This document shows, one piece after another, positions 1-7,202 of a stretch of 15,542 nt of DNA. The stretch is from Armatimonadota bacterium. Its GTDB lineage: Bacteria; Armatimonadota; JAAZEB01. The stretch is from assembly GCA_012841485.1 (NCBI GenBank), contig DUUU01000074.1:1-15542 (forward strand), read 5' to 3'. The notes beneath the pieces are model-generated. The model did not search any database, was not told the origin of the DNA, and worked only from the letters and a program-made list of their open reading frames with translations. The position numbers were made by a program, and so were the translations under genes. Numbering within the stretch: the stretch's first letter is position 1; every line of letters begins with the position of its first letter.

Positions 1-129
1 CCGCGCTGCTTCCCGGCAAAGGCCCTTCGGGTCTATCCGGCCCCAGCCCGTAGGGCTTCGCCCGCAAGCAGCGCGGGGAGTTACGTTCGAGCGACACAAG
101 CAGCGCGGGTGTTTTCGCCCGCGCTGTTT
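1..129. repeat. Cluster of short inverted and direct GC-rich repeats
   Basis: An 11-base word (CCGCGCTGCTT, 1-11) recurs as its exact reverse complement at 66-76 and again at 98-108. A partial inverted copy lies at about 118-129. The 1-11/66-76 pair could close a long stem around two small hairpins: CCC-TTC-GGG near 23-31 and AGCCC/GGGCT at 45-49/53-57. I see no convincing coding potential here. The stretch may be a dispersed palindromic element, or the structured 3' region of greA, whose stop codon lies at 168-170. The left boundary is unknown because the window starts inside it. Confidence 0.55.
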
Positions 130-156
130 AGGCCGGCGCGGCGAGACCAGCTCGCC
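98..156 (-). terminator. Tandem hairpins after greA, possible terminator
   Basis: Just past the greA stop (minus strand) there is a 6-bp stem, 140-145 with 151-156 and a 5-base loop. It is followed by a longer stem, 101-109 with 118-126 and an 8-base loop, extendable by two A-T pairs and one G-T pair to 98-100/127-129. The position suits transcript ending or 3'-end protection for greA. No clear U-run follows on the minus strand, so a textbook intrinsic terminator is not shown. Confidence 0.45.
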
Positions 157-167
157 CGCCCGGATTA

Positions 168-665
168 TCAACCGACGGCAGTGGTCTCGTGGTTCCGGCG
201 AATCGCCTGGATGCGGTATTGCTGAACACCACGCGGAGTGGTGATTGTCACCGTCGCGCCCTCGGTCTGGCCCATGAGCGCCTTGCCAACCGGAGAAGCG
301 TTCGAGATCTTCCCCTTCGCGGGATCTGCCTCCACCGCCCCAACGATGGTGTAGGTGCACACGCTTCCCGTTTCCAGGTGAACCATCTCGACGGTGGAGC
401 CGATTCCGACGCCCTCGGAGTTCATCTCCTCCTCGCTGACGACGCGCGCGCGCCCAAGCGTCTCCTTCAAGGCCTGAATTCGGCCCTCAAGGAAAGCCTG
501 CTCGCGCTTGGCATCCTGAAAATCGAAGTTCTCGCGAAGATCTCCGAGCGCCTTGGCCTCGCGGATACGCAGGAGCACCGCTGGACGACGCACATTCACC
601 AGCTCATCCAGTTCGGCCTCGAGCTTCGCCTTCCCGGCGGCAGTCATGATCACGGGTTCTGCCAT
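168..665 (-). CDS. greA: Transcription elongation factor GreA
   Basis: Predicted 165-residue GreA, close to the usual length of about 158. GreA enters the RNA polymerase secondary channel and stimulates cleavage of backtracked RNA. Residues 1 to about 78 form the coiled-coil hairpin, containing GDLRENFDF with the two acidic tip residues (D42 and E45, matching D41/E44 of the E. coli protein). Residues from about 84 form the FKBP-like C-terminal domain. The frame stays open upstream to an ATG at 773, but that extension is Arg/Pro-rich and unlike GreA. The ATG at 665 is preceded by GGGAGGACGGAG, a good ribosome site, and gives the family's normal N-terminus. A promoter at 946-974 on the same strand would give a leader of about 270 nt. 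Identity is secure from the coiled-coil motif. Confidence 0.96.
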   Translation of the reverse strand: MAEPVIMTAAGKAKLEAELDELVNVRRPAVLLRIREAKALGDLRENFDFQDAKREQAFLEGRIQALKETLGRARVVSEEEMNSEGVGIGSTVEMVHLETGSVCTYTIVGAVEADPAKGKISNASPVGKALMGQTEGATVTITTPRGVQQYRIQAIRRNHETTAVG

Positions 666-939
666 AGACTCCGTCCTCCCATCCCTTATGCGAACAGTGG
701 ATACCGCGCATGCGCGGAGTATCGGCGCGATCCGATCAACCCTGGGGGGCCGGCCCAGGCCGGCCATCGCCACTCCGCGCCCGGTCTAAACACCGCTCCA
801 TGTTGCTTCCCGACGCGCGTACGACGGCCTGCCACGATGGGGTGGGTAAATTGCGCGCCACGGCAGGCATCTCGGTGTTGCCATCCGTGAAAGAGTGGTC
901 TCCTGGGCACCTCGTGCCGGCTTCCGCCGGCCTGTGGTC
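666..939 (-). promoter_or_regulatory. Long, hairpin-rich 5' leader of greA
   Basis: This stretch lies between the predicted start site (about 939, minus) and the greA ATG, and I see no believable gene in it. It holds several strong inverted repeats: 916-921/926-931 with a GGAA loop on the minus strand; 906-910/914-918, which overlaps the previous one and so excludes it; 827-833/862-868; a GGCCGGC/GCCGGCC stem near 748-765; and a perfect 14-bp palindrome at 704-717. The overlap of the first two hairpins allows alternative folds. I do not recognise a named riboswitch. The structure may reflect only high GC content. Confidence 0.4.
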
Positions 940-945
940 TTTCCT

Positions 946-974
946 ATTATACCGCCATCAGAACCATCAGGCAA
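946..974 (-). promoter_or_regulatory. Sigma-70-type promoter reading towards greA
   Basis: On the minus strand, TTGCCT (974-969; 4 of 6 consensus bases) and a perfect TATAAT (951-946) are separated by 17 bases. This is the ideal spacing, and a full consensus -10 is uncommon in such GC-rich DNA. The start would fall near 939. The first plausible gene downstream is greA, about 275 bases away. It is divergent from the thioesterase promoter at 1052-1081. Confidence 0.6.
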
Positions 975-1051
975 GCCCTACGGCGCGGGCAACCGCCTAC
1001 TCGCATGAGGCGTCGCCGCCTGCTCGCGCATCGTCCCGCGCGATGAGGTCG

Positions 1052-1081
1052 TTGACAGGCCGGCGCCGGCCGGCGTAGAAT
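1052..1081 (+). promoter_or_regulatory. Sigma-70 promoter for the thioesterase gene
   Basis: A perfect TTGACA (1052-1057) and TAGAAT (1076-1081; 5 of 6 consensus bases) are separated by 18 bases. The start would be near 1088, only about 16 bases before the GTG start at 1104 and just ahead of its ribosome site at 1091-1097. Most of the spacer (1058-1071) is a perfect 14-bp palindrome of G and C, a possible operator. An ATG at 1080 overlaps the -10 element and so cannot be the start from this promoter. Confidence 0.75.
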
Positions 1082-1103
1082 GAGCAGACGAAGGGAGACC
1101 CAC

Positions 1104-1568
1104 GTGCAAGGCAAGCGTGTTTGCGAATCGTTGGTAACGCTCACCCAGCTGATGCACCCAGAGCACGCCAACAACCTCGGCAACGTGCATGGAGGCGTGG
1201 TGATGCGCCTCATCGACGAGGCCGGCGCCCTGTGTGCCATGCGCCATGCGCGCCGTCCCGCCGTCACCGTCGCTGTGGACTCGCTCACTTTCCTCGAGCC
1301 GGTTCATATCGGCGATCTGGTGACGCTGAACGCGCGCCTCACCTATGTCGGGCGCACCTCGATGGAGGTGGAGGTCTGCGTGGAGGCCGAGGAGATCCGC
1401 ACCGACCGCCGGGTGCTCACGAACCGCGCCTATGTGGTCTACGTGGCCCTCGATGACGAGGGGAAACCCGTTCCTGTTCCCCCCCTCCTCCTCGAAACGC
1501 CGGAGGAGAAAGCTCGCGCCGAGGAGGCACGCGCCCGCCAGGCTCGCCGCCTTGCCGCGCGGGCGTAA
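1104..1568 (+). CDS. Hotdog-fold acyl-CoA thioesterase
   Basis: Predicted 154-residue cytoplasmic thioesterase of the YciA/cytosolic acyl-CoA hydrolase type, which splits acyl-CoA into fatty acid and CoA. Visible signature: HPEHANNLGNVHGGVVMRLID, with N24, G26, H29-G30-G31 and D38. In this family the Asn and Asp belong to the active site. It is followed by the VAVDSLTFLEPVHIGD strand pair and the VGRTSMEVEVCVEAE strand. The last 25 or so residues form a charged, Ala/Arg/Glu-rich probable helix. I chose the GTG at 1104 over the ATG at 1080 because AAGGGAG sits 6 bases before it, the ATG has no ribosome site, and the ATG overlaps the predicted -10. It is divergent from greA, and pepF follows 237 bases downstream with its own promoter. 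Substrate chain length cannot be read from sequence. Confidence 0.9.
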   Translation: MQGKRVCESLVTLTQLMHPEHANNLGNVHGGVVMRLIDEAGALCAMRHARRPAVTVAVDSLTFLEPVHIGDLVTLNARLTYVGRTSMEVEVCVEAEEIRTDRRVLTNRAYVVYVALDDEGKPVPVPPLLLETPEEKARAEEARARQARRLAARA

Positions 1569-1653
1569 GTATCGGCGCCGCGCTCCCCCATCCGTGGCCG
1601 GCGCCCTTCATCCGTGGTATCGCTGCCGCCGATGGCGCGCCGTATCGTGGCCC

Positions 1654-1682
1654 TTGACGATCGCGATTCCACCGTGTACACT
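1654..1682 (+). promoter_or_regulatory. Sigma-70-type promoter for pepF
   Basis: TTGACG (1654-1659; 5 of 6 consensus bases) and TACACT (1677-1682; 4 of 6) are spaced by 17 bases. Transcription would begin near 1689, leaving a leader of about 117 bases before pepF. A perfect 8-bp palindrome, GTGTACAC (1674-1681), overlaps the -10 box and could be a small regulator site. Upstream, a 9-base direct repeat (CATCCGTGG) occurs at 1589-1597 and 1609-1617. Confidence 0.55.
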
Positions 1683-1805
1683 GGTGAGGAGAGCGAGCGC
1701 CTTCCCTGGAGGGGCGCGCCGTCACTATCGCGCAAGAGCGGCACGATTCCTGCGGGCCACTCTCGCGCCTGAGCCCGCGTCTGGGGCTGCGGAAAGGATG
1801 GGCCA

Positions 1806-3596
1806 ATGACCACACCGGTGACCTGGGACCTATCGGATCTCTATGTAGGGGTAGAGGACCCAAAGCTCACCGCCGACCTGGATCGTCTGGATGCGCGCGC
1901 CGCGCGCTTCGCCGAGGCGTACCGGGGCAAAGTCGGGCAGCTTAGCCCGCCTGACTTCGCCGCGGCGCTTGTGGAGTACGAGGCGATTCAGCGGGATGTT
2001 CAGAACCCCAGCGCGTTCGCCCAGCTCGTTTTCGCCGCCGACAGCCTCAACCCCGCGCATGGCGCGCTCGTTCAGCTGGCTCAAGAGCGTGAAGTCGCCA
2101 TTGGGCGCCAGCTCCTCTTCTTCTCCCTCGAAATCGTAGAGCTTCCGGACGATCACTTCGCCCGGCTGTTGGAAGACCCCACCGTTGCCGAGTACCGCCA
2201 CTATCTGGAACATCTGCGCAGCGAGCGGCCCCACCGCTTGACCGAGCCGGAGGAGCGGATCCTCCTGGAGAAGTCGATCACCGGGCGTTCGGCGTTCCAA
2301 CGCCTCTTCGACGAGACGATTGGTGCCGCCACGTTCAAGATGGAGCTCCATGGTGCGACCCAGGAGATGAACCTCTCCGAGATCCTCGCCAAGCAGCACG
2401 ATGCCAACCGCACGGTGCGTGCTGCTTCCGCGGCAGCGCTCACAGCCGGGATGGAGGAGCGTTCCCGGCTCCTCAGCTACATCACGAACACCCTAGCACA
2501 CGACAAGGCAGTGGATGACCGCCTGACCCGCTTCAGCCACCCGGAAGCCTCGCGGCACCTCAGCGACGAAGTGGATACCGACACCGTGCATACGATGCTG
2601 GATGCCTGCGTGGATCACTTCGGCACAGTCGCTCGCTACTATCACCTGAAGCGCGAGATGCTGGGCCTCGACCAGCTCTACCACTACGACCGCTATGCTC
2701 CCCTCTTCCCGGAGGAGAGTGCTACACCCTGGGAGGAGGCGCGCGATATCGTCGTCGATGCCTACACCCGCTTTTCGCCAACGGTTGGCGATCTGGCCCG
2801 GCGGTTTTTCGATCAGCGCTGGGTAGACGCGGAGGTGCGCCCGGGCAAGCGTGGCGGTGCGTTTTGCATGGGCATCGCCCCCGATTGGCATCCGTACGTG
2901 TTGATGAACTACCTGGGGAAGCAGCGCGATGTGCTCACCCTCGCGCATGAGTTGGGCCACGGTATCCACGACCTGCTCGCCTCCGGCCAGCACTTCCTCG
3001 AGTATCATCCCTCGCTCGCCGCCGCGGAGACCGCTTCCGTCTTCGGCGAAATGCTGACCTTCGACGCCCTGCTTGCGCGCGATCTTCCGGCGCACGACCG
3101 CCTCTCCCTCCTGACGGAGCAGATCGAAGGCATCTTCGCCACCGTCTTCCGCCAGACCGCGATGTACCGCTTCGAGCAGCGCCTTCATGCCGCCCGCCGC
3201 GAGCACGGCGAACTGCCCACCGACCGCATCAATGCCCTCTGGCAGGAGTCGATCCAAGCGATGTTTGGCGATTCCGTGGCGATGGGCGAGGGACATCGCG
3301 TGTGGTGGATGTATGTGCCCCACTTCATCCACACTCCCTTCTACGTCTACGCCTACGCCTTTGGGCAGCTTCTGGTCATCGCGCTCTATGCTCGCTATCA
3401 GCGTGAAGGGCAGGAGTTCGTACCCCGCTACCTTGATATCTTGCGCGCAGGCGGCTCGAAGCGCCCCGCCGACCTGATGGCCGGGGCCGGCATCGATATC
3501 TCGCAGCGCGCATTCTGGGAGGATGGGCTTCGCGTGGTGGATAGCATGGTCACCAGGGCCGAGGAGGCCTGGCGCGAGGTAGAGGCCATCGCTTGA
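1806..3596 (+). CDS. pepF: M3 family oligoendopeptidase F-type metallopeptidase
   Basis: A 596-residue zinc metallopeptidase of family M3, PepF-like branch, with the normal length of about 600. Such enzymes cut short peptides in the cytoplasm, and no signal peptide or membrane segment is visible. The zinc motif is TLAHELGHGIH, with H381 and H385 as ligands and E382 as the catalytic Glu. AAAETASVFGE follows, and its E408 is the likely third ligand. The helical N-terminal half (to about 200) matches the PepF lobe. The C-terminal stretch HFIHTPFYVYAYAFGQLL, rich in Tyr and His, is typical of the substrate-binding face. The ATG at 1806 has GGAAAGGA 7 bases upstream. The gene appears to be transcribed alone from 1654-1682, with 146 bases separating it from the kinase gene. 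The family is certain; assignment as PepF rather than a sister group is likely but not proven. Confidence 0.93.
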   Translation: MTTPVTWDLSDLYVGVEDPKLTADLDRLDARAARFAEAYRGKVGQLSPPDFAAALVEYEAIQRDVQNPSAFAQLVFAADSLNPAHGALVQLAQEREVAIGRQLLFFSLEIVELPDDHFARLLEDPTVAEYRHYLEHLRSERPHRLTEPEERILLEKSITGRSAFQRLFDETIGAATFKMELHGATQEMNLSEILAKQHDANRTVRAASAAALTAGMEERSRLLSYITNTLAHDKAVDDRLTRFSHPEASRHLSDEVDTDTVHTMLDACVDHFGTVARYYHLKREMLGLDQLYHYDRYAPLFPEESATPWEEARDIVVDAYTRFSPTVGDLARRFFDQRWVDAEVRPGKRGGAFCMGIAPDWHPYVLMNYLGKQRDVLTLAHELGHGIHDLLASGQHFLEYHPSLAAAETASVFGEMLTFDALLARDLPAHDRLSLLTEQIEGIFATVFRQTAMYRFEQRLHAARREHGELPTDRINALWQESIQAMFGDSVAMGEGHRVWWMYVPHFIHTPFYVYAYAFGQLLVIALYARYQREGQEFVPRYLDILRAGGSKRPADLMAGAGIDISQRAFWEDGLRVVDSMVTRAEEAWREVEAIA

Positions 3597-3620
3597 TCCG
3601 GACCCAGTGGTCTCACGGGT

Positions 3621-3649
3621 TTGGGCCCTCCCTGCGCTGGGGATAAACT
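3621..3649 (+). promoter_or_regulatory. Weak promoter candidate before the sensor kinase
   Basis: TTGGGC (3621-3626) and TAAACT (3644-3649) with a 17-base spacer are the best-spaced pair in the 146-base gap between pepF and the kinase. They match consensus at only 3 and 4 positions. The kinase could equally be read through from pepF, since I see no strong terminator in the gap. Confidence 0.22.
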
Positions 3650-3742
3650 CCTATCTTGCCGGTGTACTCGCCCGAACCCGACGGCGCTTGCTTCTTGGCA
3701 GGCGCTCTGTTGCGCCACGGTGTAGGATGCAGGTAGCGGAGT

Positions 3743-6700
3743 ATGATGGAACACCAGCCGCAGGGTGAAGACGGAAGTGCGGAAGCCATACAGCGCGTGC
3801 GCCGCTGCGAGGAGACACTGGCGCAGCTCGATCTGCTCTTGGAGTCTGCACCGGTGGGCTTCGCCTTCCTGGATCGCGAACTACGCTTTATCCGGATCAA
3901 CCAGTACCTGGCCGCCTACAATGGCCTCTCCGTGGAGGAGCACCTAGGCCGGAGCATCCATGAAGTCATTCCGGGTAAGGCCGTGCATATCGCCCCGATC
4001 CTCATGCAGGTCATCGAGACCGCCCAACCGGCCGTAGGCCTCGAGCTGCCCATGGAGCGCCCCGGGGCTCCCGGGCAGATCATCCACTTTCTGTCGAGCT
4101 ACTATCCAGCAAGGAATCGCGCCGGCGAGGTAGAGGGCGTCGGCGTGGTCGTGATGGATATCACCAAACGCCACCAGATGGAGGAGGCGCTCCGCGCCAG
4201 CGACGAGGCGACAAGCCTCATCCTCGATACGGTCCCCGCCAGTATCGCCCTCATCGATGAACGTGGCGTGATCACCCGGGTGAACAAGGCATGGGAGCGC
4301 TTCATACAGGAGAATGGTGGCGACCCCGCCAAAACCGGTGTGGGCGCGAGCTACCTGGAGGTGTGCCAGCGCGCCGTCGGAGCCTGGTCTGAGGGCGCCA
4401 GCGCGTGCTATGAGGGGCTCCGCGCCATCCTGGATGGCAAGCGCCAGGGTTTTGATCTAGAATACCCCTGTCCCAGTGGCGGGGTGATGCGCTGGTTCCT
4501 CCTGCGGCTGGTGCCAGTGCCTCAGTGCCGTGGAGCCCTCGCGGCCCATATCGATATCACGGAGCTGAAGCGGCTTCAGGAGGAGTTGCGCCAGCGCACC
4601 TCCGAGCTAGACGCCACCTTCCGCGCTCTGCCAGACCTCTATTTCCGCGTGGATGCCGAGGGCGCCTACCTTGATGTCCGAGCCGGCAAGCCATCGGATC
4701 TCTACATCCCTATGGAGGAGCTCCTCGGGAAACGCGTCCGGGACGTGCTCCCGCCGGATGCGGCGCGGCAGGTGGAGGACGCCATTCGGACGGCGTTGGA
4801 GACGGGAAAGACGACGCAAACAGAGTACCCGCTCGTGATCGCGGGCGGGCCCCAGTTTTTCGAAATGCGGGTGTCACCACTCGGGGATCGCCAGGCAGTC
4901 GCCGTGGTTCGGAACATCACGGAGCAGAAGCGAACGAATGAGGCGCTGCGCGCCAGCGAAGAGAATTACCGGATGCTCGTCGAGAGGATCAGCGATTGGA
5001 TTTGGGAGGTGGATGCCGAGGGCGTCTTCATCTACTCCAGCCCAAGGGTGAAGGATATCCTCGGCTATGAGCCCGGGGAGGTGGTGGGCAAGACCCCGTT
5101 TGACTTCATGCCAGCGGAAGCGAGCAAGCGCGTTCGCCAGCGGTTCCGCGCACTCGCGGCGAGGCACGAGGCCTTTGCCGGCCTGGAGAACCACTACTAC
5201 CGCAAGGATGGAAGCATCGTCATCCTGGAAGCAAGCGGCACCCCCATCTTCGACAAGTCAGGCGAGTTTCGCGGCTATCGTGGTATTGACCGCGACATCA
5301 CCGCGAAGAGGCACATGGCAGAGGCCGAGCGCTTCCTGGCCAAAGCGATGCGGGCCCTCAGCGAATCGCTGGATGCGACGGCGCAGCTCGCCACGCTCGC
5401 CCGGCTCGCCGTGCCGACCCTGGGCGATTGGTGCATCGCCTACACGATCGACGAGAGCGGCAACACGCACCGCGTCGCCCTGGAGCATGCCAACCCGGCG
5501 AAGGCCGACCTTGCCAAGCGCCTTCTGACCATGCCGACGCCCCCCATCCACCAGGCGCTGCCCTGTCTCGAGAGCCTCCATACGGGCCGTCCGATAGTCA
5601 TCCCAGCAGCGGAGGAGACCCTCCTGCAGACCCTCGCCACCAGCCCGGATCACCTGGAGACGATACGGGAGATCGGTGCGACCTCGGCGCTCGTGGTGCC
5701 CTTGCGCGCGAGAGAGCGGATGCTCGGCATCTTTGTCCTCTTCATGGCGGAATCGGGGCGATCCTATGACGGCCCCAGAGTGACGCTTGCCACTGCCCTC
5801 GCCCACCGCGCCGCCGTCGCCCTCGAGAACGCGCGTCTTTACGAGGAAGCCACCGCGGCCAACGCGGCCAAGGACCAGTTTCTCGCGGTGCTCTCGCATG
5901 AGTTGCGCAACCCCCTTGCGCCCATCCTCGCCGGAGCAGCGGTGCTCAAACGCGTGGCACCACAAGAAGAGCGCGTACAGCGCACCGTGGCCATCATCGA
6001 ACGCAACGTGAAGTTGCAGGCCCGGCTGATCGATGATCTTCTCGATCTCTCGCGCATAAAGCGAGGGAAGATGCGCTTGCAGTGCCTGCCGGCCCTGCTC
6101 GACAACGTCGTTCAGGCTGCCGTTCAAACCCAGCAGCGCGATGCCGATGAGGCGGGCCTCGACCTTCAGGTGCAACTCCAGCCGGGCCTGTGGGTGCATG
6201 GCGACCCGGACCGGCTGCAGCAAGTGGTGATGAACCTCCTCTCCAACGCGATCAAGTTCACCCCATCCCCCGGGAAGGTGTGCGTGCTCCTGGAGAGGAC
6301 AGACTCGATGGCACGGATCACCGTCAGCGACACCGGGATCGGGATCAGCCCCGACCTGCTCCCGGAACTCTTTGCCATCTTTCAGCAGGGCGAGGTGGCC
6401 GGGCGCAGGGCCGCAGGCCTGGGCATCGGCCTCTCTCTGGTGAAGTCGATCACCGAGCTGCATGGCGGAAACATCCGCGTCGAGAGCGAGGGGCCCGGCA
6501 CAGGAAGCCGCTTCATCGTGGAACTGCCCTTGGTCTCCAGCCCACAAGAGGCCCCCGCCTCGCAGCCACCGCAGCGCCCCACGGGAACGCGCGTGCTCCT
6601 GATTGAAGACAACCCCGATACCTGCGCGCTTCTGAAGGAGGAGCTACAGGCCCTCGGACATGCAGTGCACGCGGAGGCAACCGGCGAGGCCGCGCTCGAG

Positions 6701-6997
6701 TGGCTCCAACACGAGCATCCCGAGGTGATCGTCACCGATATCGGCTTGCCGGGGATGGATGGCTACGAGTTCCTGCGCCGCGCGCGCGAGCTTCCCTCCA
6801 TGCGCTCGGTTCCCGCCTTTGCCATCACCGGCTACGATGCCCCTCCGGATCTGGAGCGCGCCCAGAGGGCCGGCTTCGAGGGCCACCTCACCAAGCCGGT
6901 GGACGTCGCCACTCTGGATCGCTGCATCCGGCAGCGAATGCCCGCAGAAGGGGAACCCACGGCGGCGGGGCCAGCGGACGAGAGGCCGAACCCTTGA
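3743..6997 (+). CDS. Hybrid sensor histidine kinase, PAS4-GAF-HisKA-HATPase-REC
   Basis: A 1084-residue soluble hybrid kinase with no transmembrane segment, so it should sense an internal signal. Order: PAS1 (about 22-140), PAS2 (147-273), PAS3 (283-393) and PAS4 (402-520), each ending in a D/N-I-T motif; GAF (535-700); HisKA with the phospho-acceptor H719 in SHELRNP; HATPase with N831/N835 (NLLSNAIKF), D863 (DTGIGI) and GLGIGLSLVK; receiver (948-1070) with E955/D956, phospho-acceptor D999, T1029 and K1051. All key residues are present, so both phosphotransfer domains look active. Two ATGs lie in tandem (3743 and 3746); GGAG at 3738-3741 is better spaced for the second. No response regulator or DNA-binding protein lies nearby, so the output partner (Hpt protein or regulator) must be elsewhere. 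PAS3 and PAS4 share a 16-base identity, suggesting module duplication. Confidence 0.94.
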   Translation: MMEHQPQGEDGSAEAIQRVRRCEETLAQLDLLLESAPVGFAFLDRELRFIRINQYLAAYNGLSVEEHLGRSIHEVIPGKAVHIAPILMQVIETAQPAVGLELPMERPGAPGQIIHFLSSYYPARNRAGEVEGVGVVVMDITKRHQMEEALRASDEATSLILDTVPASIALIDERGVITRVNKAWERFIQENGGDPAKTGVGASYLEVCQRAVGAWSEGASACYEGLRAILDGKRQGFDLEYPCPSGGVMRWFLLRLVPVPQCRGALAAHIDITELKRLQEELRQRTSELDATFRALPDLYFRVDAEGAYLDVRAGKPSDLYIPMEELLGKRVRDVLPPDAARQVEDAIRTALETGKTTQTEYPLVIAGGPQFFEMRVSPLGDRQAVAVVRNITEQKRTNEALRASEENYRMLVERISDWIWEVDAEGVFIYSSPRVKDILGYEPGEVVGKTPFDFMPAEASKRVRQRFRALAARHEAFAGLENHYYRKDGSIVILEASGTPIFDKSGEFRGYRGIDRDITAKRHMAEAERFLAKAMRALSESLDATAQLATLARLAVPTLGDWCIAYTIDESGNTHRVALEHANPAKADLAKRLLTMPTPPIHQALPCLESLHTGRPIVIPAAEETLLQTLATSPDHLETIREIGATSALVVPLRARERMLGIFVLFMAESGRSYDGPRVTLATALAHRAAVALENARLYEEATAANAAKDQFLAVLSHELRNPLAPILAGAAVLKRVAPQEERVQRTVAIIERNVKLQARLIDDLLDLSRIKRGKMRLQCLPALLDNVVQAAVQTQQRDADEAGLDLQVQLQPGLWVHGDPDRLQQVVMNLLSNAIKFTPSPGKVCVLLERTDSMARITVSDTGIGISPDLLPELFAIFQQGEVAGRRAAGLGIGLSLVKSITELHGGNIRVESEGPGTGSRFIVELPLVSSPQEAPASQPPQRPTGTRVLLIEDNPDTCALLKEELQALGHAVHAEATGEAALEWLQHEHPEVIVTDIGLPGMDGYEFLRRARELPSMRSVPAFAITGYDAPPDLERAQRAGFEGHLTKPVDVATLDRCIRQRMPAEGEPTAAGPADERPNP

Positions 6998-7000
6998 TGC

Positions 7001-7175
7001 GCCGGCCTCGCGCCGGCAGCCCGGACGGCACTGGATCCGCAGGCCGCCTGGTGCTCAACGATAGCTTCCGGACACGCGAAGCCTTGCCGTCCCGCTGAAA
7101 GCCAGGACGTGCCCTATCCCTCGCTCCACACCCTAACCATCACTTTGCCGGAGCGAGAGGCGCACATGCGCTCTC
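7001..7175. terminator. Hairpins in the convergent gap, possible two-way terminator
   Basis: The 205-base gap between the convergent kinase and DUF4838 genes contains a GCCGGC/GCCGGC stem (7001-7006/7012-7017) directly after the kinase stop. It also holds a longer imperfect stem, 7155-7159 plus 7161-7163 pairing with 7168-7175 with one bulged G at 7160. Convergent ends need transcription stops, and these are the only candidates I see. Neither is followed by a U-run. Nothing else in the gap looks functional. Confidence 0.3.
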
Positions 7176-7202
7176 ACGAAATCGCCGCCGCTGCTTGCCC
7201 GG

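Noticed and set aside
1..225. An open plus-strand frame running from the window edge to a TGA at about 223-225
   Set aside because: It crosses the repeat cluster and the end of greA. Its product is Arg/Ala/Pro-rich with no domain, consistent with GC-driven openness.
666..773. N-terminal extension of greA to the ATG at 773
   Set aside because: The added 36 residues are Arg/Pro-rich and absent from GreA proteins. The ATG at 665 has a good ribosome site and gives the normal length.
945..950. TATTAT as a plus-strand -10 box
   Set aside because: No acceptable -35 element lies 16 to 18 bases upstream on the plus strand, while the minus-strand reading is a perfect TATAAT with a good -35.
2493..3332. 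A 279-codon minus-strand frame opposite pepF
   Set aside because: It overlaps the zinc-binding motif region of pepF and shows no recognisable domain.
5258..6547. A 429-codon minus-strand frame opposite the sensor kinase
   Set aside because: It covers the GAF, HisKA and HATPase regions, whose catalytic motifs are all intact on the plus strand. The antisense product shows no family features.
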